A DNA stretch of 64,000 bases. Origin: Herbiconiux sp. (GTDB lineage Bacteria > Actinomycetota > Actinomycetes > Actinomycetales > Microbacteriaceae). The notes beneath the pieces are model-generated. The model searched no databases, was not told the DNA's origin, and saw only the letters and a list, made by a program, of their open reading frames with translations. Positions 8,294 through 16,754 of the stretch are shown here, in pieces. Within the stretch, counting starts at the first letter, position 1; each line of letters starts with the position of its first letter. The DNA lies in the NCBI RefSeq assembly GCF_023264855.1, contig NZ_JAHFUW010000018.1, positions 1-64,000 of the forward strand. The letters are read 5' to 3'. A program made the translations under genes and the position numbers.

Positions 8294-8470
8294 AATTCTC
8301 CTGTGTGTTCTTCGTGATTGGGCGAACCGACAGCCGTGAGCGTGGGGGCACACTCGGCAAAAGCTCTAAGGGAATCTGCCCGCCTGATTAGAGGGTCGGG
8401 CGGGAACAGACTCGACTGGCTATTCTGACAGAGATTGCAGTCGAAGCGGTAATTTCCTGAAAGGCTCCCT

Positions 8471-9610
8471 ATGCAGATCACCTTCGCCGAGTCGACGCGA
8501 TCCACTCTCGGCATCGAGTGGGAGGTCGCCCTGGTCGAGCAGAGCTCGGGCGATCTGGTCTCGGTGGCGGGCGAGGTGCTCGAGACCCTGCAGGGGGCGG
8601 ACGGCAGCCCGCATCCGCAGATCACCGGCGAACTGCTGCTCAACACCGTCGAACTGGTCACCCGGGTGCACGAGCGCGTCGGCGACGCCGTCGACGACCT
8701 GCAGGCCCAGCTCGCCGAGGTGCGCGCCATCACCGACCCGCTCGACGTCGAGCTGATGTGCGCCGGTTCGCACCCCTTCGGCCAGTGGTTCGAGCAGACC
8801 GTGACCGACAAGGAGCGGTACCACAAGCTCATCGACCGCACCCAGTGGTGGGGCCGCAACATGATGATCTGGGGCATCCACGTGCACGTCGGAATCGACG
8901 ACCGCGAGAAGGCCCTGCCGATCGTGAACTCACTGCTCAACTACTACCCGCACCTGCAGGCGCTCAGCGCGTCGAGCCCGTTCTGGGGCGGCGTGAACAC
9001 CGGATACGCCAGCAACCGCGCACTGATGTTCCAGCAGCTGCCGACGGCCGGCCTGCCCTACCAGTTCGGCAGCTGGGCGAACTACGAGGAGTACGTGGCC
9101 GACCTGATCAAGACCGGCGTCATCAGCGACCACACCGAGGTGCGCTGGGACATCCGGCCGAGCCCCCAGTGGGGCACCGTCGAGATGCGCGCCTGCGACG
9201 GCCTCTCCAGCCCCGAGGAGATCGGCGCGGTGGCCGCTCTCATCCAGTGCCTGGTCGACGACATGTCCCAGCGCCTCGACGACGGCGAAGAACTGCCGAC
9301 GATGCAGCCGTGGTTCGTGCGCGAGAACAAGTGGCGCGCCGCCCGCTACGGCATGGAAGCCGAGATCATCCTCAACTCCGCCGGCGACGAGCAGCTGGTG
9401 ACGGATGCCGTACGCGGCGAGCTCGAACGCCTCGCGCCGGTCGCCGAGCGGCTGGGCTGCGCGGCCGAACTGGATCAGGTGAACCTGATCCTCGAGCACG
9501 GGGCGAGCTACCAGCGGCAGCTGCGCGTGGCGGAGGAGAACGGCGGGAGTCTGCGGGCGGTGGTGGCGTCGCTGACCAAGGAACTGCGGCACGGGTTGGG
9601 GGTGCGGTAG
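8471..9610 (+). CDS. GCS2/YbdK-type glutamate-cysteine ligase-like enzyme
   Basis: A 379-residue carboxylate-amine ligase of the glutamate-cysteine ligase 2 family. It begins with STRSTLGIEWEVALV, the glutamate-binding start of the fold, and contains HPFGQWFEQ, MMIWGIHVHVGIDDREKAL, WDIRPSPQWGTVEMRACDG and RENKWRAARYG. ATG at 8471 follows a GAAAGG ribosome site. Actinobacteria make mycothiol rather than glutathione, so the physiological product is uncertain. Diverges from the rpsP operon; a three-copy repeat begins 40 bases after its stop. Confidence 0.88.
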   Translation: MQITFAESTRSTLGIEWEVALVEQSSGDLVSVAGEVLETLQGADGSPHPQITGELLLNTVELVTRVHERVGDAVDDLQAQLAEVRAITDPLDVELMCAGSHPFGQWFEQTVTDKERYHKLIDRTQWWGRNMMIWGIHVHVGIDDREKALPIVNSLLNYYPHLQALSASSPFWGGVNTGYASNRALMFQQLPTAGLPYQFGSWANYEEYVADLIKTGVISDHTEVRWDIRPSPQWGTVEMRACDGLSSPEEIGAVAALIQCLVDDMSQRLDDGEELPTMQPWFVRENKWRAARYGMEAEIILNSAGDEQLVTDAVRGELERLAPVAERLGCAAELDQVNLILEHGASYQRQLRVAEENGGSLRAVVASLTKELRHGLGVR

Positions 9611-9650
9611 GGCACGTCAGTGGTTGTTCGTGGGTGGCATGTCGCGCTGT

Positions 9651-9803
9651 GTTAGCTGCCGGGGCGCCGGGCTTCGCTCGGCGTCCCGGGTCGCGCCGGT
9701 CCCTGCCCGGCGCGACGCGACATGTGAGCGCGCGGTCGGTGGACGCGGCCTGCGGTCGCATCCCCCGGCCACACGCTCACCTTGGGTAGGCGAGTACGGC
9801 CTG
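9651..9803 (+). repeat. structured dispersed repeat, copy 1 of 3
   Basis: A 153-bp sequence almost identical in layout to the copies at 49695-49849 and 51375-51529 (both on the minus strand). It starts 40 bases after the stop of the upstream plus-strand gene. A perfect 10-bp stem closes around TCCCTGC (GTCGCGCCGG / CCGGCGCGAC), followed by GTGAGCG...CGCTCAC enclosing a second long stem. It ends with CTTGGGT and ACGGCCTG. The stem sequences differ from the other copies by paired changes. Confidence 0.93.
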
Positions 9804-9830
9804 GAACGTTTGTTGCGCGGCTTCCGTTGT

Positions 9831-10646
9831 TCAGTTCGTGACGCTGTCGCGCCACTTCACGAGGTCGCGGACGCCGCGCATGTCTTTTGCGAGGTCGGGG
9901 CCTGTTATTCCTAGGGTGAAGAGGGTTACTCCGAGCTCTAGCTGGCGGTCCATGTCGGGGAGGGCGTCGCCTCGGGCTCCGCGGGTGCCGACCGAGATCT
10001 CGATGTCGGAGAAGTCGCGGTCGACCTTTTCGCACCACTCACGCAGGATGCCGAGCTTGCGCTCGAGCGTCTCGGTGTCGGCGAAGGAGTGCCAGATGTC
10101 GGCGTGCTGGGCGACGATGCGGAGGGTCTTCTTCTCTCCGCCACCGCCGATCAGCACAGGGATGTCGCGGGTGGGCGCGGGGTTGAGCTTGGCCCAGCGC
10201 GCCTCGATTCGCGGCAGCGCCTCCGAGAGCGCGTCCAGGCGCTGGCCGGCCGTGCCGAACTCGTAGCCGTACTCGTCGTAGTCGCGCTCGAACCAGCCTG
10301 AACCGATGCCGAAGATGAGACGGCCCTCGGCGCCGTCCTTGGCGCTGATGTGGTCGACCGTCCGCGCCATGTCGGCCAGCAGGTCGGGGTTGCGGTAGCT
10401 GTTGCAGGTCACCAGCGGGCCGAACTGGATGCGCGACGTCTGCTCGGCCCAGGCGGCGAGCATCGTCCAGCCCTCGAAGTGCAGGCCGTCGGGCTCGCCC
10501 GAGAGGGGGTAGAAGTGGTCCCAGTTGAACGCGATGTCGACGCCGAGGTCTTCGAGCTCGGCGAGGGTGTCGCGGATGGTGGCGTAGGAGCTGTGCTGCG
10601 GGGCGATCTGCACGCCGATGCGCACCGGACGAGAAGAAGTTGTCAT
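9831..10646 (-). CDS. LLM-class F420-dependent oxidoreductase
   Basis: A 271-residue luciferase-like TIM-barrel protein. IGVQIAPQHSSYATIRDTLA begins the barrel. FNWDHFYPLSGEPDG, the cofactor-side IQFGPLVTCNSYRNPDLLA, IFGIGSGWFERDYDEYG and IPVLIGGGGEKKTLR are characteristic of the F420 group. Substrate unknown. The ATG at 10646 lies 6 bases after TATGCT on the same strand, consistent with a leaderless message. Its 3' end faces repeat copy 1. Confidence 0.88.
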   Translation of the reverse strand: MTTSSRPVRIGVQIAPQHSSYATIRDTLAELEDLGVDIAFNWDHFYPLSGEPDGLHFEGWTMLAAWAEQTSRIQFGPLVTCNSYRNPDLLADMARTVDHISAKDGAEGRLIFGIGSGWFERDYDEYGYEFGTAGQRLDALSEALPRIEARWAKLNPAPTRDIPVLIGGGGEKKTLRIVAQHADIWHSFADTETLERKLGILREWCEKVDRDFSDIEISVGTRGARGDALPDMDRQLELGVTLFTLGITGPDLAKDMRGVRDLVKWRDSVTN

Positions 10647-10652
10647 GGGGCA

Positions 10653-10658
10653 AGCATA
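10653..10658 (-). promoter_or_regulatory. -10 hexamer, leaderless type
   Basis: TATGCT on the minus strand ends 6 bases before the ATG of the LLM oxidoreductase, which places the transcription start at or next to the start codon. Confidence 0.45.
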
Positions 10659-10735
10659 TGCACGCCCGGGGGAACACGGGATGACGTGCGGTGCCCGAAA
10701 CCGGGACTCGCGACCCCGGCCTCAGGCGACAGAAC

Positions 10736-12313
10736 TCAGCGCAGGAAGCGCTGCAGAGCCTCGAGCTCTTCGGGGCTCGGGTTCGGCGTGCCGTCGGCCG
10801 CCTTGCTGCCGAGGCCGAAGCCCGCTCCCCCACCGGTGCCCGCGGCCACGGCCGGCTTCTCACCGGAGGCCCGTGCCGCGTTCTCGGCGGCGCGCTTGGC
10901 CGGGTTGCCCGACCGCGATCCGCTCTTTTTCTTGGCCTGCTGCTTGCCGCGCCCGCCGCCGAAACCGGCACCCGGGATGGGGCCCATGCCGGGCACGTTG
11001 GGCATCCCGCCCTTGGCCACGGTCTTCATCATCTTCGCGGCCTGCTCGAAGCGCTGCACGAGCGAGTTCACCTCGGTGACGGTCATGCCCGACCCCTTGG
11101 CGATGCGCAGGCGGCGCGATCCGTTCAGCAGCTTGGGGTTCTTGCGCTCGGCCTTGGTCATCGACTGGATGATCGCCTCGGTGCGCACGATCTCCCGCTC
11201 GTCGAAGTTCTCGAGCTGCTGCTTGAGACCGCCGGCGCCCGGAAGCATGCCCATCATCTTCTTGATCGAGCCGACGTTGCGCAGCTGCTGCATCTGCTTC
11301 AGGAAGTCGTCGAGCGTGAAGTTGTCGGTCGCGAACTTCTCCGCGACCGCACGCGCCTCTTCTTCATCGAAGGCCGACTGGGCCTGCTCGATGAGGGAGA
11401 GGATGTCACCCAGGTCCAGGATGCGCGACGCCATCCGGTCGGGATAGAACGGCTCGAAGTCGTCGAGCGTCTCACCCGTCGAGGCGAAGATGATCGGGCG
11501 GCCGGTGACCGAGGCCACCGAGAGCGCCGCACCACCGCGGGCGTCGCCGTCGAGCTTGGTGAGCACGACGCCGGTGAAGTCGACGCCCTCCTGGAAGGCA
11601 CGGGCCGTGGCCACGGCATCCTGACCGATCATCGCGTCGATCACGAAGAGCACCTCGTCGGGGTCGACGGCCTTGCGGATGTCGGCGGCCTGCTTCATCA
11701 TGTCGGCGTCGACACCCAGACGGCCGGCGGTGTCGATGATGACGGTGTCGTACTGCTTGTCGACGGCGTACTTGATCGAGTCCTTGGCCACGCGAACGGG
11801 GTTGCCGACGCCGTTGCCGGGCTCGGGAGCGAAGACCGGCACGCCCGCCTGGCCGCCCACGATCTGCAGCTGGTTGACCGCGTTGGGCCGCTGGAGGTCG
11901 GCGGCCACGAGGATCGGCGTGTGGTTGTCTTTCGCGAGCCACTTGGCGAGCTTGCCGGCGAGCGTGGTCTTACCCGCACCCTGCAGGCCCGCGAGCATGA
12001 TGATGGTCGGGGGCTTCTTCGCGAACTCGAGCCGGCGCTGCTGGCCGCCGAGGATCGTGACGAGCTCCTCGTTGACGATCTGCACCACCTGCTGCGCCGG
12101 GTTCAGCGCCTTGTTCACCTCGTCGCCGAGGGCGCGCTCGCGCACCTTGCCGGTGAACTCCTTCACGACCTCCAGCGCGACGTCGGCGTCGAGCAGGGCG
12201 CGGCGGATCTCGCGAACGGTCGAGTCGACATCCGCCGGGCTCAGCTTTCCCTTCGTGCGGAGGTTCTTGAAGGTTTCGGCGAGCCTGTCCGAGAGATTTC
12301 CAAAAGTAGCCAT
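10736..12313 (-). CDS. ffh: signal recognition particle GTPase Ffh (SRP54)
   Basis: A 525-residue SRP protein that binds signal sequences on ribosomes. The N domain begins MATFGNLSDRLAETFKNLR. The G domain carries LAGLQGAGKTTLAGKLA (near residue 105), VAADLQRPNAVNQL, IIDTAGRLG and the TKLDGDARGG motif. The Met-rich M domain contains RIAKGSGMTVTEVN and QRFEQAAKMMKT for 4.5S RNA binding, followed by GGMPNVPGMGPIPG and a basic tail. Its receptor ftsY is at 23.7 kb. Diverges from the marR gene. Confidence 0.97.
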   Translation of the reverse strand: MATFGNLSDRLAETFKNLRTKGKLSPADVDSTVREIRRALLDADVALEVVKEFTGKVRERALGDEVNKALNPAQQVVQIVNEELVTILGGQQRRLEFAKKPPTIIMLAGLQGAGKTTLAGKLAKWLAKDNHTPILVAADLQRPNAVNQLQIVGGQAGVPVFAPEPGNGVGNPVRVAKDSIKYAVDKQYDTVIIDTAGRLGVDADMMKQAADIRKAVDPDEVLFVIDAMIGQDAVATARAFQEGVDFTGVVLTKLDGDARGGAALSVASVTGRPIIFASTGETLDDFEPFYPDRMASRILDLGDILSLIEQAQSAFDEEEARAVAEKFATDNFTLDDFLKQMQQLRNVGSIKKMMGMLPGAGGLKQQLENFDEREIVRTEAIIQSMTKAERKNPKLLNGSRRLRIAKGSGMTVTEVNSLVQRFEQAAKMMKTVAKGGMPNVPGMGPIPGAGFGGGRGKQQAKKKSGSRSGNPAKRAAENAARASGEKPAVAAGTGGGAGFGLGSKAADGTPNPSPEELEALQRFLR

Positions 12314-12407
12314 CGTGCACCCAGTTTAACCGTTCGGACGCCGCTCGGGATCGCGCCCAGGGCGAACGCTCTTGGCGAACCGGTCGACGGATGCGCGTGA
12401 TTCATTC

Positions 12408-12435
12408 ATTAGCAAGGCTAATTAGCGTATGCTAA
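12408..12435. promoter_or_regulatory. double inverted-repeat operator over the marR promoter
   Basis: ATTAGC-AAG-GCTAAT (12408-12422) and TTAGC-GTAT-GCTAA (12422-12435) are two perfect inverted repeats placed end to end. The second contains TATGCT (12429-12434), a -10-like hexamer 5 bases before the marR ATG. This suggests autorepression by steric block of a leaderless promoter. Confidence 0.7.
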
Positions 12436-12439
12436 ATAC

Positions 12440-12865
12440 ATGCCGTCATCCCACGACCACCCCCTCAGCGCCGAGCTGCGCGTCGCCGTGCAGCGGCTCT
12501 CGAGGCGGCTTCGCCAGGAGAAGGCCGACGACGAGCTGAGCGATTCGCAGTCGAGCGTGCTCGCATACCTCTTGCGCAGCGGCGCCCGCACGCCCGCCGA
12601 GCTCAGCGCCTTCGAGCACGTCACACCTCCCTCGATGAACCGCACGCTCAACGCCCTGCAGACCGCGGGCTACGTCGTTCGTACGCCCGACGAGGCCGAT
12701 GGCCGCAAGGTGATCGTGACGCTGACGGGTGCCGGCCGCGACTTCGTGGTCGAGACGCGCCGCCGCCGCGACGAGTGGCTGGAGCAAGGGCTCGCCACGC
12801 TCTCCCCCGCCGAGCTCGCGCTGCTCGCCCAGGCCGCACCGATCATCCGGAAGCTCACCGAATGA
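12440..12865 (+). CDS. MarR-family transcriptional regulator
   Basis: A 141-residue winged-helix repressor. Helices and wing are visible in LSDSQSSVLAYLLRSG, TPAELSAFEHVTPPSMNRTLNAL (recognition helix) and the wing VVRTPDEADGRKVIVTLT. Its stop overlaps the start of an MFS exporter (ATGA), so it probably controls efflux of a compound that also acts as inducer; the compound is unknown. Two inverted repeats lie immediately upstream of the start. Confidence 0.92.
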   Translation: MPSSHDHPLSAELRVAVQRLSRRLRQEKADDELSDSQSSVLAYLLRSGARTPAELSAFEHVTPPSMNRTLNALQTAGYVVRTPDEADGRKVIVTLTGAGRDFVVETRRRRDEWLEQGLATLSPAELALLAQAAPIIRKLTE

Positions 12866-14223
12866 GCGCCATGTTCCGCTCGCTCGCGGGCATCGACTAC
12901 CGCATCTGGTTCGCGGGTGCCCTGGTGTCGAACGTGGGCACCTGGATGCAGCGCACCGCCCAGGACTGGATCGTGCTCACCGAGCTCAGCGACCACGACG
13001 CGGTCGCGCTCGGCATCACCACCGCGTTGCAGCTCGGCCCGCAGCTGCTGCTCGTGCCCGTGTCGGGCCTGATCGCCGACCGCTTCGACCGTCGGCACGT
13101 GCTGATGGCCACCCAGCTGGCGATGGGCCTGCTGGGTGCGGGGCTCGGTCTGATCGTGCTTCTGGGCGTCGCCCAGCTCTGGATCGTGTACGTATTCGCC
13201 CTGCTGCTCGGCATCGCGTCGGCGATCGACGCGCCGGTGCGCCAGACCTTCGTGTCGGAGCTCGTGGCCGGGCCGAACCTCGGCAACGCCGTGGCGCTGA
13301 ACTCGGCCTCCTTCAACGCGGCGCGCACCATCGGCCCGGCCGTCGCCGGCCTGCTCGTGGTGGCCGTCGGCGCAGGCTGGGTGTTCCTCATCAACGCCGT
13401 GAGCTTCGCGGCGGTGCTCGTGTCGCTCAAGGCGATCCGGCCGGCGCGGCTCGTACCCGTGGCGCGGGCGCCCCGGGCGAAGGGGCAGCTGCTGGAGGGC
13501 TTCCGGTACGTGCGCGGGCGGCCCGACCTGATGATCATCATGGTGATCGTGTTCGTGATCGGCACCTTCGGCTTCAACTATCAGATCTTCACTTCGACGA
13601 TGGCGACGGTGGAGTTCGGCCTCGACTCGGCCGGCTTCGGCGTGCTCACCTCGGTGATGGCGATCGGCTCCGTGGCCGGAGCGCTCGTGTCGGCGAGCCG
13701 CGACAAGCCGCGGGTGCGACTGGTGTTCATCGCGTCCGCCGGTTTCGGGGTGAGTGCTCTGCTGGCCGCGCTCTCGCCCTCGTACTGGCTGTTCGCCGGG
13801 GCGCTCGTGCTGATCGGCTTCGCCGGACAGATCCTGATGACCACCGCCAACGGCACGGTGCAGACCACGACCGACCCGCGGATGCGCGGCCGCGTGATGG
13901 CCCTGTACATGGCCATCTTCATGGGCGGCACCCCGATCGGGGCACCGCTGCTCGGCGCCGTGGCGAACACGCTCGGCCCGCGGTGGGCGCTCGGCGTGGC
14001 GGCGCTGGCCGGGATCGTGGCGTTCGGGATCGGGATGGTGTGGCTGGCCGTGTACCGCGATGCCCGCATCCGTCTGGTCGGCCAGCGCCCGCGGCTGGTG
14101 TTCGGAGCGCGTGACCGGATGGCGGGCTCGCTCACCGCGACCGGGTCGTTCCGCGCCGTGCCGCCCCGCGAGGAACTGGCCGAAGACCTCGAGCTCGACG
14201 AGGCGGAGGCCCGCCGCGCCTGA
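12862..14223 (+). CDS. MFS transporter, EntS/DHA3-like efflux family
   Basis: A 453-residue integral membrane protein with about 12 hydrophobic segments. It shows FRSLAGIDYRIWFAGALVSNVGTW at the N-terminus (described as two pieces: FRSLAGIDYRIWF, then AGALVSNVGTW), the loop 2-3 motif GLIADRFDRRHVL and VRQTFVSELV, common in the enterobactin-exporter-like branch. A polar tail of ~50 residues follows the last helix. ATG at 12862 overlaps the marR stop, indicating translational coupling and a drug or metabolite efflux role. A 73-bp palindromic repeat starts 4 bases after the stop. Confidence 0.9.
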   Translation: MSAMFRSLAGIDYRIWFAGALVSNVGTWMQRTAQDWIVLTELSDHDAVALGITTALQLGPQLLLVPVSGLIADRFDRRHVLMATQLAMGLLGAGLGLIVLLGVAQLWIVYVFALLLGIASAIDAPVRQTFVSELVAGPNLGNAVALNSASFNAARTIGPAVAGLLVVAVGAGWVFLINAVSFAAVLVSLKAIRPARLVPVARAPRAKGQLLEGFRYVRGRPDLMIIMVIVFVIGTFGFNYQIFTSTMATVEFGLDSAGFGVLTSVMAIGSVAGALVSASRDKPRVRLVFIASAGFGVSALLAALSPSYWLFAGALVLIGFAGQILMTTANGTVQTTTDPRMRGRVMALYMAIFMGGTPIGAPLLGAVANTLGPRWALGVAALAGIVAFGIGMVWLAVYRDARIRLVGQRPRLVFGARDRMAGSLTATGSFRAVPPREELAEDLELDEAEARRA

Positions 14224-14227
14224 CGGC

Positions 14228-14300
14228 GTTCACTCCAGCGAGTCAGAGCCCGAGCTCGTGCACTATGGCAGAGCTTGCCCTCAGACTCGCTGGGGGGAAC
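14228..14300. repeat. 73-bp palindromic dispersed repeat, copy A of 3
   Basis: Begins GTTCACTCCAGCGAGT and ends with the near-complementary ACTCGCTGGGGGGAAC. It aligns without gaps to 41630-41702 and 61196-61268. Located directly after the MFS gene stop, between two plus-strand genes. The inner part (GAGCTCGTGCACTATG) is also partly self-complementary. Confidence 0.92.
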
Positions 14301-14337
14301 CGAGAACCCTGCCGGAGCCCCGTGCCAGACTCGCAGC

Positions 14338-15249
14338 ATGCGCCACGGAATCGTCATCCTGCCCCAAGACCCCTGGATCGAAGGCCGCCGTAAGTGGCAG
14401 CTCGCCGAGGAGCTCGGCTTCGACCACGCCTGGACCTACGACCACCTCTCGTGGCGCTCGCTCGCCGGGGAACCGTGGGGCGCCACCGTGCCGACGCTGA
14501 CGGCCGCCGCGACCGCGACCTCGCGCATCCGGCTCGGCACCTTCGTGGCCTCGCCGAACTTCCGGCATCCGGTGCCCTTCGCCAAAGAGCTGGCGACGGT
14601 GGACGAGATCGCCGCTGGGCGACTGACCTTGGGCGTCGGATCGGGCGGCACCGGGTTCGACGCCTTCGTGCTCGGCCAGGCGGAGCTGACACCCCGTCAG
14701 CGGCACGAACGCTTCGCCGAGTTCGTGGAGCAGCTGGATACCCTGCTGCGCTTCGAGACCGACTCCGAATCCGACTCGGGCGAGGCCGACTCACCCGAGC
14801 CCCAGGGCTTCTCGTTCGAGGGCGAGTGGTACACCGCCAAGGACGCGCGGATGGTCGGCACCCCCGCCCAGACGCCCCGCCTGCCGTTCGTGCTCGCCGC
14901 GAACGGGCCGAAGGGACTCGCCCTCGTCGCGCGCTTCGGCCAGGGCTGGGTGACCACCGGCCCCGAGGGCCGCACCGGCGAGGAGTGGTGGAGCGCCGTG
15001 GCCGAGCTCGCGGGGCGCCTGGACGACGCGGCCGTCGCATCCGGCCGCGATCCCGGCACGATCGACCGCTATCTCTCGCTCGACTCCGGCGGCACGTACT
15101 CCCTCAGCAGCGTCGGCGCCTTCCAGGAGCTGTCGGGGCGCGCCGGCGAGCTCGGGTTCACCGACGTGATCGCCCACTGGCCGCGGCACGACGGCATCTA
15201 CGCCGGCTCGGAGGACGTGCTGCGGGAAGCGGCCTCCCGCCTCAGCTGA
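14338..15249 (+). CDS. LLM-class F420-dependent oxidoreductase
   Basis: A 303-residue luciferase-like protein. MRHGIVILPQDPWIEGRRKW, then EELGFDHAWTYDHLSW, IRLGTFVASPNFRHPVPFAKE, LTLGVGSGGTGFDA and PFVLAANGPKGLALVARFGQG follow the F420-dependent barrel pattern. An acidic low-complexity loop (DSESDSGEADSPEP) is inserted near residue 145. The ATG at 14338 is preferred over an upstream in-frame ATG at 14275 that lies inside the palindromic repeat. The gene overlaps the convergent GH51 gene by 8 bases. Substrate unknown. Confidence 0.87.
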   Translation: MRHGIVILPQDPWIEGRRKWQLAEELGFDHAWTYDHLSWRSLAGEPWGATVPTLTAAATATSRIRLGTFVASPNFRHPVPFAKELATVDEIAAGRLTLGVGSGGTGFDAFVLGQAELTPRQRHERFAEFVEQLDTLLRFETDSESDSGEADSPEPQGFSFEGEWYTAKDARMVGTPAQTPRLPFVLAANGPKGLALVARFGQGWVTTGPEGRTGEEWWSAVAELAGRLDDAAVASGRDPGTIDRYLSLDSGGTYSLSSVGAFQELSGRAGELGFTDVIAHWPRHDGIYAGSEDVLREAASRLS

Positions 15250-16753
15250 GCGTGATCACCGTCCACGACACCGGCGGCAGCTCGATCGTGGCCACGCCGT
15301 CGCCGAGCACCAGGGTGTCGTTCACGACCATGCCCACGCGCTCCGGGTTCTCGAGGGTGTTGACGGCGTGGACGTCGGTGTCGGCGAGCGTCTGAGCCAC
15401 GGCATCCGTCACCGGCGCCGTGCAGCTGAGATCGAGCTCCAGGGTCGCGGTTTCGCTCTGCGAGCGGTTCACCACGAAGATGCTGGTGCGACCGGTGGCC
15501 TCGTCGACCGTGGTGACGGCGTCGAGGGTGGGCACCGATCCGTAGTCGGCGGTGTCGTAGCGCTCGCATTCGACGCGGGTCGTCACCGTGCTTCCGGTGG
15601 CCAGCGCCGAGGTGAGGGCGAACGGGAAGAAGGTGGTCTGCTTCCAGGCGATGCCGCCGGGCTCGGTCATGATCGGCGCGATCACGTTCACCAGCTGCGC
15701 GAGCGAAGCGCTCTTGACGCGATCGGCGCGCTTGAGCAGCGAGATCAGCAGGTTGCCCACCACCACGGCATCGGCCACCGTGTAGGCGTCTTCGAGCAGC
15801 CGGGGCGCCACCGGCCAGTTGTCGGCGCCGGTGAGCTTGTCGACCTTCTCGAAGCGCTCGTTGTACCAGACGTTCCACTCGTCGAAGGAGATGTTCACGA
15901 CGTGGTCGCTGCCCTTCACGGCCTTGACGTGATCGATGGTGGCGACGACGGACTCGATGAACGCGTCCATGTCGACGGCGGAGGCCAGGAAGCTGCCGAG
16001 GTCGCCGTTCTTCTCCTCGTAGTAGGCGTGGCAGGAGATGTAATCGACGTCGTCGTAGGTGTGGTTCAGCACCACCCGCTCCCACTCGCCGAAGGTGGGC
16101 ATGTGCCGGCTCGACGAGCCGCACACCACGAGCTCCAGCGTGGGGTCGAAGGCGCGCATGGCCCGGGCGGTCTGCGCGGCGAGCTTGCCGTAGTCGTCGG
16201 CGGAGCGGTGGCCGAGCTGCCACGGGCCGTCCATCTCGTTGCCGAGGCACCACATCCGCACGTCGAAGGGCTCGCGGCGGCCGTTCGCCGCACGGCGGTC
16301 GGCGAGCGCCGTTCCCTGCGCCAGGTTGGAGTACTCGAGCAGATCGAGGGCCTCGAGAGTGCCGCGGGTACCGAGGTTCACGGCGAGCATGAGCTCGCTG
16401 CCCACCGACTCGAGCCACGACGAGAACTCGTGCAGCCCCACCTCGTTCGACTCGGTGGAGTGCCAGGCCAGGTCCAGGCGCGCGGGCCGCTCGGCCACCG
16501 GGCCCACGCTGTCCTCCCAGCGGAAGCCCGACACGAAGTTGCCCCCGGGGTAGCGGATGGCGCTGACCCCGAGCTGTTCGACGAGCTCGATGACGTCGCC
16601 GCGGAAGCCCCGCTCGTCGGCGGCCGGATGGCCGGGCTCGTAGAGGCCGTCGTAGACGCTGCGCCCCAGGTGCTCCACGAAGGAGCCAAAGACGCGGCGG
16701 TTGACCGCGCCGATGGGCAGGCGCGGGTCGAAGATCAGTCGTGCGGTGGCCAT
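15242..16753 (-). CDS. GH51 alpha-L-arabinofuranosidase
   Basis: A 503-residue intracellular glycosidase releasing terminal L-arabinofuranose from oligosaccharides. The acid/base Glu173 is in WCLGNEMDGPW and the nucleophile Glu292 in SFDEWNVWYNER. FGSFVEHLGRSVYDGLYEPG near the N-terminus and RYPGGNFVSGFRWEDSVGP are strongly conserved in the family. No signal peptide, so substrate must be imported, which fits the adjacent ABC transporter. Start fixed one base after the GH1 stop. Last gene of the LacI-controlled cluster. Confidence 0.95.
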   Translation of the reverse strand: MATARLIFDPRLPIGAVNRRVFGSFVEHLGRSVYDGLYEPGHPAADERGFRGDVIELVEQLGVSAIRYPGGNFVSGFRWEDSVGPVAERPARLDLAWHSTESNEVGLHEFSSWLESVGSELMLAVNLGTRGTLEALDLLEYSNLAQGTALADRRAANGRREPFDVRMWCLGNEMDGPWQLGHRSADDYGKLAAQTARAMRAFDPTLELVVCGSSSRHMPTFGEWERVVLNHTYDDVDYISCHAYYEEKNGDLGSFLASAVDMDAFIESVVATIDHVKAVKGSDHVVNISFDEWNVWYNERFEKVDKLTGADNWPVAPRLLEDAYTVADAVVVGNLLISLLKRADRVKSASLAQLVNVIAPIMTEPGGIAWKQTTFFPFALTSALATGSTVTTRVECERYDTADYGSVPTLDAVTTVDEATGRTSIFVVNRSQSETATLELDLSCTAPVTDAVAQTLADTDVHAVNTLENPERVGMVVNDTLVLGDGVATIELPPVSWTVITLS

Positions 16754-16754
16754 C

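Noticed and set aside
8378-8402. GC hairpin upstream of rpsP considered as a riboswitch
   Set aside because: Only a short CCCGCC/GGCGGG pairing; no known riboswitch consensus is present.
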